A stretch of 64,000 nt of DNA from Anthonomus grandis grandis (taxonomy: Eukaryota > Arthropoda > Insecta > Coleoptera > Curculionidae): assembly GCF_022605725.1 (NCBI RefSeq), contig NC_065548.1, positions 46,803,131 through 46,867,130 on the forward strand. Reading direction: 5' to 3'. The notes beneath the pieces are model-generated. The model was given only the letters and a program-made list of their open reading frames with translations, was not told the DNA's origin and did not search any database. Below, piece by piece: positions 11,315-23,462 of this stretch. The translations under genes and the position numbers were made by a program. Position 1 is the first letter of the stretch, and every line of letters starts with the position of its first letter.

Positions 11315-13293
11315 ATGTCGCACGATTGGTCAGAAGACCAAGTTCTAAATTTGATAGAGCTTATAAGGAACATTCAAATATATGGAATCCCGAAAATGAA
11401 GCTTTTAAAAAAAATAAACGAACCGACGCATTTAATATTATAGCGACCGTTATATAACTATCCCGAGAAGAAATTGAGAGGAAATGGAAAGTTCTGCAAA
11501 CCCAGTTTAGACGGGAATGTGCAAAAAGCGTCACAAAATCTGGCCAAGGAATAAATGAATTATACGTGTCCCGTTGGTTTGGATATAAACATTTAATGTT
11601 TTTAAAAGACAAGAATACACCAAAACATACAAGAGATACTCAAGAACAAGTAAATAAACTTTTTTATTTCTTTATAATCAAACATATTATTTTATTCCAT
11701 TCTGTCTTGCCATGGCACTCTTCCATGGCCTGAAAAATAATGTGCAAATTGTTCTCGAACTTCCTATGCTACTCTGGTTGATTTTCTACTAAATCTATTT
11801 AACTTCATAAATGTAGATGAAGGTTCTGGTTCGTTTCGCCAAGATCCATAAACCAAAATGCCCGTTGAAACATCTTAATTGTCATAGGTTCCAGGGGGAG
11901 CATACCAGCCCATGATTGTTTTAGTATTTTGTAAAAAATTATGTAAGTAGCAACATGTAAGAACAATTATTTCAGCAGTAGTAGGTTGCAAAAGCAAGGT
12001 CTTTCGCAAAACTCGAAATACAGCGACATAACGCCAAAAGCATTTTCCACTACTCGTCTTGCTCGCAATAATCTGTAATGAGCGTTGGAACGTCCCCTTC
12101 AAATGTTCGCCGGGAAACGGTTTCATCAGGTTCTCCTGTAGAGGAAACGCATCGTCGCAAACAAATACAAAAGGTGTTGTTCCCTCCTGTTGTCCTGGCA
12201 GGAGTTTTTCAGCTGGTAAACTTAAAGTCCCATCATTTAGTTTTCTCGCGAAAAGTGTATTTTTAAAAACACCACCATCTGAAATTCGTCCTTGACATCC
12301 CACGTTTACGTATAAAAATCGATACTTTGCATCTACTACTGCCATAAGAACAATACTGAAAGTGCCCTTGTAATTATAATATTCGCTTCCACTTCTAAAG
12401 GGGCATTGTAGTACGCCGTGTTTACCGTCAATGGCTCCTAAGCATTGAGGAAAATTCCATAAGTTTTCATAGTCATCGGAAATTTTGAGCCACTCTTAAG
12501 GATATCAATGATATCCAACTAAGGCCGCAATTGTTCATTAAGTGCCCTATGACCTCCCAACATCTACATATGTACTCTGCATATTATAATTATTATAATT
12601 ACTATAGGCATGTATACTTTGTTTCAGGACTTAGAAAACACGCAATACGAGGATTCATCAGAAACCACCCTTACTGAAGGTTCCCCAAGCATTCTTCAAT
12701 TACAGCAAGCAGAAACACCTCATGACATAGTGAAGCAGTTGGCAACAATTAGAAAGAACAGTTCTGGAAAGCAGTTAAACGCTTCGGATCCTCATAATAT
12801 TGGAATAGAATCAGAACCGTCACAACGAGACACCGTAAGGCAGTTGGTTCCAGTAGGAAAACAAACCTCGGGAAAGCGCCCAATTTTGTCTGATCCTCAA
12901 ATGGATGAAGCTTTTAAATCAATAAAAACACTTACAGAAAGTCGAAGAGTAAGGGATAGCTTTGAAGTATATGGGGAATACGTGGCAAATAAATTAAGAA
13001 CGTATGATGCATTTATTCGAGCTGATGTAAAACATAAAATTAATTGCGTTCTCCATGATGCTGATATGCGAATACTTTATCATTCACACGGGCAGTTTAC
13101 TCCAAGAACAACGAATTTGCCACTACCAACTGTATCACCTGTCTCAAGTTCGCTCTATTACGCACCAGCTCCATCTTCTTATTATACATCAACAAGCATT
13201 CAACATCCTTCTGATCAAGATAGTCCAAATGAACATAGCTTTATTGACGCCTTAATTGGATTCCAAGCGGATAACTCTACGGATATTTCATAA
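11315..13293 (+). pseudogene. Harbinger accessory gene, MADF (Myb/SANT-like) protein, two exons
   Basis: Exon 1 (11315-11649) starts MSHDWSEDQVLNLIEL and, after a one-base shift near 11362 and a TAA near 11456, continues IERKWKVLQTQFRREC and YVSRWFGYKHLMFL, a typical MADF DNA-binding domain. It ends GAACAA/GTAAAT. Exon 2 begins at 12628 after TTTGTTTCAG; the join keeps phase 0. It encodes a Ser/Thr-rich linker, then DPQMDEAFKSIKTL with a BESS-like helix, and ends at 13293. Such proteins are thought to help target the transposase to the element ends. The 978-bp intron holds the C-terminal transposase exon on the other strand. Confidence 0.75.
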
Positions 13294-13643
13294 AAACTAT
13301 TTTACGTTCTTATATGTTTTTATTTGATTAAATAAGGAAAAAAGAATTTGATTTCTTTTCTTACCTGAATATGATCTGCCAATGCTTCTATAAGGGCTTC
13401 GCAAGCTTCAGGAACTATAGTACCAATTAGCTGTTTAGAAATTTAAAATAGATACATTTGACTGACATATGAATCTCCAGTAGCTAAAAACCTTAAAGTT
13501 ATCATTAATCTTGTTTTCACGCATATGGCTTCCCGAAAGTTTGTATTTTTTTTTGCAATTTTAGGTCCAATCATAACGATGAGACTTTCAAATGCGGTTG
13601 CATTAACTCGAGTAAAGTTTTTGAACAGCATTTGGTCTTCCAT
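11692..13643 (-). pseudogene. PIF/Harbinger transposase (DDE_Tnp_4 type), two exons, broken
   Basis: Exon 1 (13643 to 13365) reads MEDQMLFKNF, then VKTRLMITLRFLATGDSY, a TAA at 13445, and EACEALIEALADHIQ, ending at a CAG/GTAAG donor. Exon 2 is recognisable from 12495 downward: WNFPQCLGAIDGKHG (first catalytic Asp), CDDAFPL (second Asp). The RRVVENAFG block with the catalytic Glu is present at 12032-12075 but in a neighbouring frame. The C-terminus continues past stops at 11879 and about 11785 to 11692. A TAA at 12496-12498 and the region up to 12540 blur the acceptor. The transposase would cut and join element ends; this copy cannot. Confidence 0.8.
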
Positions 13644-13860
13644 TCTTAGTTCTGGTAAAAACTTCGTCGCTTTCTGCAGTTACGCGATTTTTTAATTTTC
13701 ATTAATAAAAACGTGCACCATTCGAGTAAAGCATCGTCTTCGTCGCACATTTTGGCTCGACTGAACGAACTTTTCAGCAACAAGGTTCGCCGATGTTTTC
13801 CATCATTCATCGACGTTTGTTTGCCAACAGTTGATCAACTCTTGCTCAAAACTTGTTCAG

Positions 13861-13898
13861 CTGTTGCTCAACAATGTTTGCTTAGTTTGTTCCCGCCT
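13861..13898 (-). repeat. Harbinger 1 right terminal inverted repeat
   Basis: It ends GCTTAGTTTGTTCCCGCCT and is followed by the TCA duplication. Just inside are further CAACAGTTG and CAGCTGTTG words. Confidence 0.88.
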
Positions 13899-13994
13899 TC
13901 AAACAAACACCCAGAAGAAACCACAACCGCTACCACTTACATAGTAAAGTACCGATAGTACTTTAGCATAATGTAATAAATACAGTTACTCTGA

Positions 13995-15885
13995 TTTTGG
14001 ACGTCAAAACATTCCAGTACTAGAATCCAGTAAAACGGTTTCTACAAATAATGGAGATACCCACAATGATAACGATATGGAAAAAGTTTTGAATATTACG
14101 CATGAGGCCCACAATTAGTCTGCTCCATTAAAACCTACGGTTTTAGAAGATGCCAGCGAGAAAAAAAGTGAAGCTAGAAATATTGTGACTGTTGCCTGCA
14201 TGAAAGAAGATGTATATATTGATGAAATAGATATTATTGACAAAGTTCATTTAGATCCAGGTTTTCTTCAAGATAATGCAGAACTTATAATGGAGATCCT
14301 TAGTAAAATAGAGGACCCAGAAAACAAAAAAATAGATTCTCAGGAACTTCAAAAAGAAAAGACATGTGATGAACAAATTTGGAATCCTTACTTTAATGAC
14401 ACCACCACTGAAACTTTGAAAAATGACGCAAGAGATCATGACGGCTCGACTGATCAAGACAAAGGTCAATGGAATTTGTATTCTCACCTCGAAAATAAGG
14501 AACCGAGTAGCGACAGTGAACTTGAAGAAAATGGAGAAGTTACCAAAACACGTAAACGGAAGAAGAACGCAGATAAAGCCGACTGGTTGGTTAATAAAAG
14601 AATGAGGGTAATGCGGTATACCGGGTATCAAAGAAATAAAAGGAAAGAAATTACTTACGGAATTACCAGGCTAGAAACAAAAATGGGCGATTCTTGCAGA
14701 TCAAGTGTTCAGTAATGGCATTAGCATTACTTGCAGTAATTGTTTAAATACTTATATTAATCTCACTTCTCTAAGTAACTTTTAAATGACCCCTATATCT
14801 AAAAATATGTCTGCTCTCTAACACTAAAATCCCTCATTCCCCTCCTAAAAATGAACGAGGAACGAGACGTGAGAGGAGTGGACAAGAACTTAAAAGCGAA
14901 CCATTTTCATGTATTCGGGGCATTTTTTGGTATATACTTCACTAGTACTCAAATTAAGTAACTAATCCCATAAAACCTTGCCAATTATCGAAATTACCGG
15001 CCGGTAGCGGGAGTGACGGGCAGCTCAAGTATATAGAAGAAAGGAATCAACAGCCTATGGTATGTTCATTTTTATTATCCTTTTTCTCACATAAACTTAT
15101 TGCTCTCACCCCCACATCAAGGGTATGTCAAAAATCTTCTAAAAACTTCTGTAATACATTACAGAAGACAAAAAGAGCTCATGTTTGAAACATTTTGGTA
15201 AAAAATGAACTGGGGGGAGAAATGAGCTTATATCACGGAAAATATAGAGTACGCTACAACAAAAGGATCATCAAAGGGAGACGAGCCTTCCAGAAGAGCT
15301 GGAACGTATTGGTATTACTTGAGAAATAAAAAGTATGAGAAAAAGATGTTATGTAAAGGAATATTTTTGAATACCTTTGGGTTAAATAAAGACATGGTTC
15401 ATGGGTGGTTTAAAAAAACAGAACATGGTCTAAATACCACAACTAAAATGTGTGAAGCAACAGTGAAGCATGAAGACAAGAAACAAGAAAAAAAAGGCCA
15501 CTCTTATTTCATGGTTCGAAAGCCTTCCCAAAATGCCATCTCACTAATATCGCAAAGATAGTAGTAAGTTATATTTGGAAACCATCATTCAGTCAAAGGC
15601 GCAAATTTATAGGGAACATGTAGGAACATGTTTCTATATGTTACTACGTCGTATCTTGATAATACATTTTGTCATTTGAATTTAAGCCTTTACAAACCAA
15701 AGAAAGATTTCTGTGATACTTGACATGCTTCATACGAGGTTGGAAATAAAAAAAATAAAAGAACAAGATTATGCCAATCATATAGAGCAGAAAAATATTG
15801 CTCGCGGAGAAAAATCAAAAGACAAGGAAGATTTTGAGGAATGTTTGTTTTTGTTTGTTAAAGACTGTGAATTACGATGTGTTCA
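13995..15885 (+). pseudogene. main body of the uncharacterised insect-family gene
   Basis: From about 14000 the translation is acidic and charged, then basic: TRKRKKNADKADWLVNKRMR near 14550-14610, ending at a stop at 14714. A downstream block (15235-15561) reads YLRNKKYEKKMLCKGIFLNT and FGLNKDMVHGWFKK. Another block (15525-15640, shifted frame) reads ESLPKMPSH and SKLYLETIIQSKAQIYREHV. A last block (15690-15885) reads SLYKPKKDFCDT and NHIEQKNIARGEKSKDKE. I recognise this block order from a multicopy insect protein family that databases leave uncharacterised. No DDE triad is visible to me, so its enzymatic role is unknown. At least one TAG (14116) and several frameshifts make this a pseudogene. 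Confidence 0.6.
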
Positions 15886-15963
15886 ATATTAATTTTTTTT
15901 CATTAAAGTCTTTTGTTAATCCAATTATTTTATTTAGATCGTTCAGAATTTTTCAAAATTAAA

Positions 15964-16018
15964 AGCCCGTATCTGCATTTTTTTAAAAACTTAACTGCAT
16001 CAATATCCCGTATCTGCG
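15964..16018. repeat. right subterminal CCCGTATCTG motifs
   Basis: GCCCGTATCTGC (15965-15976) and ATCCCGTATCTGCGG (16005-16019) lie inside the right end and mirror the cluster at 7360-7660. Confidence 0.6.
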
Positions 16019-16171
16019 GTAAATATTAACAAAAGCTTAAAATATTGATTACTCTACATTAGATAGGTTACTTAAGATTTTAAAAAATTGAATAAAACAA
16101 TAGAACATGAAATATACTTCAAAATATAAGAATTAGACAGTTTTTTCCATTTTTTATAAAACTACGTTTTT

Positions 16172-16194
16172 TCAGATATGGGCATTAGAATTAG
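16172..16194 (-). repeat. right terminal inverted repeat of the 7.2-16.2 kb element
   Basis: TCAGATATGGGCATTAG followed by AATTAG; inverted match to 7180-7203. Confidence 0.65.
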
Positions 16195-16571
16195 GTCATC
16201 GAAATAGTAGGAATTATATAATTTTGATCATTCGTAGCCTCTATCAATCTCTATAGTAAATAATAAAAGAAATTTTCTATTTGACAAAATATTTTTATAT
16301 ATTTACAATGCGTTAACAATAACTTATAAAAAATCTTATAATCTTTTGCTATACTTCGTAATTATTACCTTGTAAACCTATTAACTCTACAAACCAGATT
16401 TTTCCAAATGTGACAACTAAAGTCTGTCTTTCGACATGGTTATTTTAAGTCATTGTTAAAAATTTATTTATTTATTTAGCAGTTTATTTCCAACAGGCAA
16501 AGCCCATTTACAGGAAAATCTACAATTAATGTTTTGAAAGTAAAAACAAGTATTAAATTATTAACAGTATT
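16195..16571. other. AT-rich spacer
   Basis: No gene seen between the inverted-repeat element and LINE C. It includes a TTTATTTATTTA run near 16465. Confidence 0.5.
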
Positions 16572-19429
16572 AACTCAAAATGTTTTAATCATAATTCCAT
16601 AAAAATATTTCAACTAAATATCTGTAGTGCTGTTAAAAATCTTGATAATTTATTGCTCTTATTGTCACAGATTGAGGTAAATTTTGATATCATAGTATTG
16701 ACAGAAACTTTTCAGATATTGAACACAGATATTTTAAATATTTCAGGATATGATTTGCTTTACAATCATGGCAATATTAATAAAAATGACGGTGTTCTTG
16801 TATACATTAGTCAAAAGTTCAGTTATAAATATGAAATAAAAAAATTGTCAAATATAAATTTTATTGATATTGATCTAACTCAAAAAAAAAATGAATTTTT
16901 TAAAATTACTGCTATATACAGACCACCGTCCACAGATGCTGACGTTTTTAATGCAGACTTGCTTCATTATTTATCTGAGTTGCCTAGGTTGGATGTTCAC
17001 GTTATTTGTGGGGATATTAATATTAATATCCTAAAGGAAAAACAAGATTTAAATTATGTTCAAGAATATCTTAACCTTCTTAATGCAAACTCCTATGTTT
17101 CGTACGTAAATAATGTTTGCACTTGGGAGAGAAATTTACAGAAATCCTGTCTAGACCACTACTTTGTTAAATCCGGAAATTCTGAAAATATTAAAGCTTA
17201 TTTGTTAAATTACAAGATAACGGATCATTATCCAACTATCATTGAAATAGGAGATCAGAACAATTTATGTAGAAATTGTCCAAATAAAATCATTAAAGAA
17301 TACATTAATTATGGAAAATTGATACAAGACTCCTTTTTAATAGACTGGAATTATTTTTACTCTTGTAAGGACTTAGATGAAATGACGAACATTTTTATAA
17401 ATAACATAACAATAATCATGCAAAAAAATACAAAAAACGTTAAAATAAACAAAAAAAAAATTCCAAGGAAGGGTTGGATTAGTCCAAGCCTACTAAATGC
17501 TATTAATAGTAAAAATGTACTACATCAAGAATTAAAAAAATCTCCTAATAATTTACCTCTAAAACAAAATTACAACATGTGTAAAAGAAGTCTTGCAAAA
17601 TCCATCGCCGCCTCAAAAAAAACAATATTTTGAAAAATTACTAAGTAACCAACAAAACACCAAATGCCTATGGGATTCAGTCAATAAAATTTGTAACAAA
17701 AACCAAAAAAATCAGGAAATTGAAAAAATAAAATCAAAAAATAAAATGATATCTGATAAAAAAAAATAGCCGACGTATTTAATAAACACTATTGCTCAGT
17801 AGGGGAAAACTATGCCAAAAAAATTAAAAAACCTAAAAATTTTATTGTCAACGAACCTGAAATAGCAAACAATATGTTTCTTAATTTTGTTACTGAACAA
17901 GAAATATTAAAGATTATAAAAAAATTAAAGACAAAAAAATCCCCCGGTTTTGATGTTATACGTACTGAAATCTTAAAATTAATAGACAGTCAAATCTCAT
18001 ACCCATTAGCATTTTTAATAAATAAATGTATAAAAAAGGGATATTTTCCAAAACCATTAAAAATAGGTATTATTTCTCCTTAGCTAAAATCTGGAAGTAG
18101 ACTGGATATTATAAACTACAGACCAATTTCGCTGTTAACAAACACAGCAAAAATTTTTGAAAAAGTGCTTAAAAGTAGAATCATGAAATTCTTAAAGAAA
18201 TACAAATTGATATCCGAGAATCAGTATGGGTTCATGGAGGGTAGATCGACGGAGGATGCAATTGCTGGGCTCACATCACAAATATATAAAAATCTTGATG
18301 AAAGCAGCCCGACATTGTGTATCTTTGTTGATCTGGCCAAGGCGTTCCATACAGTTTCGCACTCCTTGCTCTTAGAAAAAATCAAAAGATATGGCCTTAG
18401 AGGAAAAATATTTGATATCATAAAGAGCTACTTATGTGATAGAATACAATATACAAAAATCGGTGGAGTAATGAGTGAGGCTCGATAACCTGTGGCGGTC
18501 CTCAGGGGACTGTTTTGGGACCACTACTGTTTGTTTTGTATATAAATGGCTTACTTAAACTGAACATTAATGGTAAAACTATATCATTTGCTGATGATAC
18601 TGCTATTTTGTTTAAGGGAGAAACATGGGAGGAATTAAAAATTCAAGCAGAAAGGGATTTTTCGCTAGTTAAAAAATGGTTTGATTTTAACTTATTAACT
18701 GTAAATCTTGAAAAAACCAAATGCATATTATTCTCTCCCAATGATAAAACAATAAACTGTCAAGGCATAATAGTGGATAATCAAGCAATACCTGCGACAA
18801 AGACTATAAAATATTTGGGAATTATTATAGACAACAACCTCCGATGGGACCATCACATCAAATATGTTGTTCAAAAGATTAGATGTGTCATGCCAAAATT
18901 AAACTATTTGAAAGACTTCCTGTCAACGAATCAATTAAAAACTCTATATTTTTCATTAGTGCAGTCACATTTGATCTATGGAATAATTGGTTGGGGAGAA
19001 GTGCTAAACTCACATGTTACAGGTTTAGAAATAACTCAAAAATGGGCACTTAAAATTGTATTTAACAAAAGTAGGTTTTTTCCATCGGATACATTATATG
19101 GCATAAGTGGTGTCATGGATATTAGACAGCTTTTCTGTTATAGAATGCTCTTAAGATCGTTTAAGAAACCTCAAGAAAGTTTAGTTTCTAACGAAACAAA
19201 CTATAATTTAAGGTCTTCAAATAAAGTTATTATTCCAAAATGCAAAAAAATGTGCGGACAGAGAAGCTGGCTATACCTAACTCCAAGACTATATAATAAA
19301 ATCCCTGATGATATTAAATGTTGTGAAAGTTTTATTAGTTTTAAAAGAAAAGTGTCAGACTGGTTACTGAGGGTACTATCGCGAGAGGATTTAAACAGTT
19401 TTGTGAACCAAAAAGAAAACAAATATTAA
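16572..19429 (+). pseudogene. LINE C ORF2 (endonuclease-reverse transcriptase), 5'-truncated and broken
   Basis: The frame opens near 16572 with SIKIFQLNICSAVKNLDN. Endonuclease blocks: VLTETFQ, AIYRPPSTD, VICGDININIL, ITDHYP. After a frameshift at about 17630 the RT follows: KKSPGFDVIRTEILK, NYRPISLLTNTAKIFEK, ENQYGFMEGRSTEDAI, FVDLAKAFHTVSHSLLLEKI (motif A), then a frameshift near 18485, GPLLFVLYINGLL and SFADDTAILF (motif C). A TAG interrupts at 18081-18083. The C-terminus ends at 19429. The A+T-heavy codon use differs from LINE B. It belongs to the jockey/CR1 group broadly, a different family from LINEs A, B and D. Confidence 0.85.
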
Positions 19430-19789
19430 ATTATATACCCAAAGACTTATATTGAAGTGAAAAAGTGTAAGAAAGTGTCACACAAAAAGCAAAATGATTT
19501 TTGCTTTTTCGACAATACTTATGAACGTTTATTACGGTAAATTTATGGTAAAATATGTATTAATATCGAGATTAATATTGAATTAAAATTGTATTTTACA
19601 TTTGTTTAATAAACGTCCTATATAAATTAAATAACAAAAAGAAAGAAAAATAAAGAAAAATAAGGAGAACTTAAATTACTATAGTAACATCATGTATATA
19701 TCAAAATTAAAAGAGATGTAAATTAACATTAGAATGAACAAAGAAAGGGATTCATGGGGCAAGGGAAAAAAGGAATTATGGTAACTGTT
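19430..19789. other. AT-rich sequence between LINE C and LINE A2
   Basis: No gene seen. It probably includes the 3' untranslated part of LINE C. An A-rich stretch lies at 19630-19670. Confidence 0.5.
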
Positions 19790-22010
19790 GGTTTGTCAGA
19801 GACAAAACTAGATCCTTTATGGAGCATACAAAATGATACTGAATTAAAAATTTTGCACATTTGATATACGGGATCCTGAAACCTAATGTTAGTTCTGGCG
19901 CGATCTAAAGCAAAACTGATATTTGCTCTAGAAGCAAATCATGGTACATGAAATAGAATATCGTTCAAGAGAGGAGGAGAATTTATTTGATTATTGACCA
20001 ACTTCCATAAGAATGTTACAAAATGAATTGTTCTCCTCATGGCCAGAGATTGCAGATTAAATCTACCCAACATCAGATCATGATCATGTCCCCTAACAGG
20101 ATATATTCCATCCTCACGAAACATAAGAAACTTTAAAACCCTTCTCTGAACACTCTCGATGTAGCCAACATGGCATTCATAGAAAAGACATCACACCAAG
20201 GAACCGTATTCCAGTCTTGATCTAACAAAGGAAAAGTACAATAGTTTTATTGAGTTTGAGTTGTTAAAGAGTCGGCTATTTCGAATGACAAAACCCAGAA
20301 GTTTCAACGAGGAGGCTGTCTGTTCAATATGTGGCACAAATGTGAGCCTATCGTCGAATACAACCCCTAGATCTTTAATAGAAGTACTTCTACAGAGGAT
20401 TTGATTGTCTATATTGCAATTAAACAACACAGGATACTTGGTTCGGTGAAAGGAGATCACACAGCATTTCGAGATGTTAAGACAAAGCTGATTTCGACTG
20501 CACCACCCCCTAATTAGTTTCAAGTTACTCTGTAAGAACAAGTAGTCCAAGATACTATTGATACACCAGAATATTTTCAGATCATCAGCATAAGCTAGTC
20601 TAAGGCAGGAAATCGAGGGTCGAGATTGGATCCCTGTGGGGCTCCAGAACTTGAAACAAACGTATTAGATCTGCAACTTTCCACCTCAACAAACTGTAGA
20701 CGGTCAATAAGGTATGACGAAAGCAACGAAATTAGCCTTTCTGAGAAGTTGAATTGCTTGTTCAATTTTTCCAGCAGAATGCTATGATTTATCTGATCGA
20801 AAGCCTTTCTGAAGTCAGTATACACCACATCAACCTGACTTTTTCTATCTAGGGCTGAAGAAATAAAATGAGTCACATTACAGAGGTTAGTGATGCACGA
20901 CCTTTTAGAGTGATTGAAGTTTTTTTATTTAGTAGTGATTGAACTTGGGGAAGAATTCAGTTATAGGCAATAGTTTCAAAAGTTTTGGAAAATTTGCAAA
21001 GTATGGAGATAGGTCGGTAGTTGTCGATTCTATTTATATCGTCTTTTTTGTGAATTGGTATTACTTTAGCATATTTCCAGACGCCTGGAAATTTGCCGGT
21101 TTTCAAAATAAGGTTCAAAATATGACATAAAGGCTGAGAAAGGACAAACATGCAGTCTTTAGCCACAAAACTTGGAACACCATATGGACCGGCTGTCAAC
21201 TTGTTTTTTAGCCTCCGACTAGCAGCAATAATTTCCTCAGTGGTAATTGATGAAAGAATGTCAATGAGGTCTGAGGAATTAGAAGGAGGATAGGTTTCTG
21301 CAAGGTTGATTGGATCTTTATAGGCATTCTGAAAAAGTTTGGCAAAAGCTGGCACAATATTTTCTGTTCCTTGAAAAGAATTACCATTGGCATCGCACAT
21401 GATAGACGGAAGTGAAGAGTGACCTTTCTTAGCTCTAACAAAAGACCAAAACGATGAGGGATCAGTGACAATGTTCTCCTCGGCTTGTTTGCTATGTTTT
21501 GAAAACCATACTGGAAATCGCCGTCGTCTTCGTTGTTTTAAAGGTGCTGAAGCAGCAAAAGCTGAATCAAGTCTTTTGTAAAGTTCCTTGCAAGCGCTGT
21601 CAACGTCAGAAGACTGCAAGACGGACAACCAGTCTGCATCAAGCAACAAATTATACATGAAACTCTGCTTTTCTAAAGTTAAACTGCTGTAGATTATTTG
21701 AACTTATAGAAGGATTATATTTATGAGGGGAAGCCGATTTAAAAGAAATTGTCAAAGCAGGATGATGCAAATCTTCGTCAATAAGCGGTGATATACTTTT
21801 GATGACACTGATGTTGAAATTTGAAAAAAACCAAGTCAAGAAGCCTATTATTAACATTTGGAATATTGTTAAACTGCTTAAGACCAAGGATCTCGCATAG
21901 GTTGGTCAAAAGCTTGCACTTGACACTGCTAGCTTCGGTTCTCTGATAAGACGGGACATTAAAATCTCCAACAATCATAACGGGTTTTGTGTGAACTAGA
22001 GTTATGAAAT
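19790..22010 (-). pseudogene. LINE A2 ORF2 fragment, relative of LINE A1, 5'-truncated
   Basis: Reading the minus strand, homology starts in the endonuclease at about 22000 with VGDFNVPSYQ, then FPVWFSKHSKQ, AGPYGVPSFVAKDC, NYRPISILCKFSKTFE, YTDFRKAFDQINHSILLE (motif A), SSGAPQGSNLDP, AYADDLKIF (motif C, about 20590) and a C-terminus similar to LINE A1 (FREDGIYPVRGHDHDLMLGR). Frame changes between 19940 and 22000 number at least five. ORF1 and the N-terminal endonuclease are missing, as expected for incomplete reverse transcription. It ends next to another LINE fragment in opposite orientation. Confidence 0.8.
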
Positions 22011-22014
22011 AAGA

Positions 22015-22500
22015 GCCAGAAACGCTCTAACCCACCTTAAGAAAGTCCTTTGTAATCTCTTTCTTAATATCAATATACGCATAAGAATTCTTAGCTTTTA
22101 CGTCTTTAGTGTTCTCCTCTTCGGAGTAGAAGAGGAGACTTAAGTCTTACCAAGACGCTTAGAGGCATTCGAGATAAAGTGCCACCGACGCATGCTATGG
22201 GTCTCATATACATCATATATAACTAACATACAATTAACACGATTCTCGAAAGGCTCAAAAAAGACAAGAAAATTATTATTATATACTAGCTTTCTTTGGC
22301 CACATTATACGTAACGATAAGTACTACTCACAATTAATCCTACAAGGCAAGATTAAGGGCAAGCGAGGCCCTGGACCTAGGCTTATAACCGGGCTGACCA
22401 ATTTTAGAAAATGGACTGGTCTAATATCAATTGGAGTCGGATAATATGGTACAACATAGTCGCCAATATTATAAGAGGATAGGCACCTTCAGAAGAAGAA
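22015..22500 (+). pseudogene. LINE reverse transcriptase C-terminal fragment
   Basis: The plus strand reads NALTHLKKVLCNLFLNINIR, FYVFSVLLFGVEAWTLTK, and, after frame changes, LAFFGHIIRNDKYYSQLILQ and GKRGPGPR. This series is characteristic of the C-terminal region of a widespread insect LINE class that is distinct from LINEs A-E here. Only the 3' portion is present and it is shifted at several points. It ends near 22500. Confidence 0.65.
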
Positions 22501-23422
22501 GTTTAAACACACCTTTGAGCGCCATGATCCCAGTGCTGCTCGCGCTCATTGTTGCATGGAGGTTTTCTAATGAGATTTCTCCTTACCCCGAGGAGTCTCC
22601 AGTCTCCGAGCGTCTGCCATTCCGGTGGGATCTGAAGTTTACCTACCGGTGGTAGCAGAAAAGATAAAGAGAGTAAGTGAAGTAGGTAAGTGTTACTGCA
22701 GTAGTACCAAAAGTAGAACTTCCATTCTATCTGACGGACTTTTCCGACCATTCAGATTGTGGCCCCATGACTATTGGTCTACGGAAAAGTCACTATGCCG
22801 TTGCCGTACCGATTTATTCCCAAAACTACTGGTAGCTGAAAGGGCAAAAACCGACATACATTTGTGTCATCTTAATACAAATCTGTTAGTAAAAAAATAG
22901 TCATCATCATATAGATGAAATAAAGATATCGCAAGATTACTTTGGGTTTACCTGTACTATTTTTTTTCAATCATCTTAAAGGCTATTTCTATTTTTTATC
23001 GATAATTTGAAAATTCTTTACCTTGATTACTGCGTTTAATATTTAACAAATTTTTCTTAATTAATTTATTGAAAACGTAAGGAAAAACGGCTAAATCAGT
23101 AAATGTATTTTTTACATTTCTTATTAACAATGAAAAAAAAATTAAATACCAAATAAAAAAATAACAGTTTTACCACTAACTATATCTTTTTATTTTACTC
23201 TTGTCATGTATTTCGCGAACGATGTTAGCATCTTCGGAAAAAAATTACAACTAAAACTAGGAAGTGGCCATATATACTAATGTAAGCTGCAATATTTAAA
23301 AAAAAAAGTCATCGACAAATCAGCATTCCGCATATCTTTATAAAAACATAAACAGAATGGTATGAGTTCTAAGTATTCTAAGGGGAATGAGTGAGTTCGG
23401 CAACCGCGCTACGTTTGTTAAC

Positions 23423-23462
23423 CAGAGAAAAAAAAACCACCGGTGGTGGTTGTTTTTCTCTG
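23423..23462. repeat. imperfect hairpin with ACCACCGGTGGT core
   Basis: The left arm CAGAGAAAAAAAAACCACC pairs with the right arm GGTGGTTGTTTTTCTCTG around a short centre; one or two mismatches and a bulge. Confidence 0.7.

Larger units (their letters stand above)
11043..13898. mobile_element. PIF/Harbinger element 1, two interleaved genes
   Basis: Its ends are 38-bp inverted repeats starting AGGCGGGAACARACTAAGC (11043-11080 and 13861-13898, two mismatches), flanked by TCA on both sides (11040-11042, 13899-13901), a 3-bp duplication as expected for this superfamily. Inside are a plus-strand MADF-type gene and a minus-strand transposase, the usual two-gene set. The gene order is interleaved: each gene's intron contains an exon of the other. 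Both genes carry stops and frameshifts, so the copy is inactive. It sits inside the 7.2-16.2 kb element. Confidence 0.88.
7180..16194 (+). mobile_element. inverted-repeat DNA element carrying an uncharacterised insect gene family, with two nested insertions
   Basis: The outer ends are inverted copies of TAATACCCCATATCTG (left 7180-7203; right 16172-16194 with one base lost and one changed). Further CCCGTATCTG motifs cluster just inside both ends. Between them lies a plus-strand gene of an insect family I know only as uncharacterised, split by LINE B1 and a Harbinger element. Without those two insertions the element would be about 3.2 kb. I could not find a convincing target-site duplication, so the exact ends are provisional, and the link between these repeats and this gene is inference. 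Confidence 0.55.
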
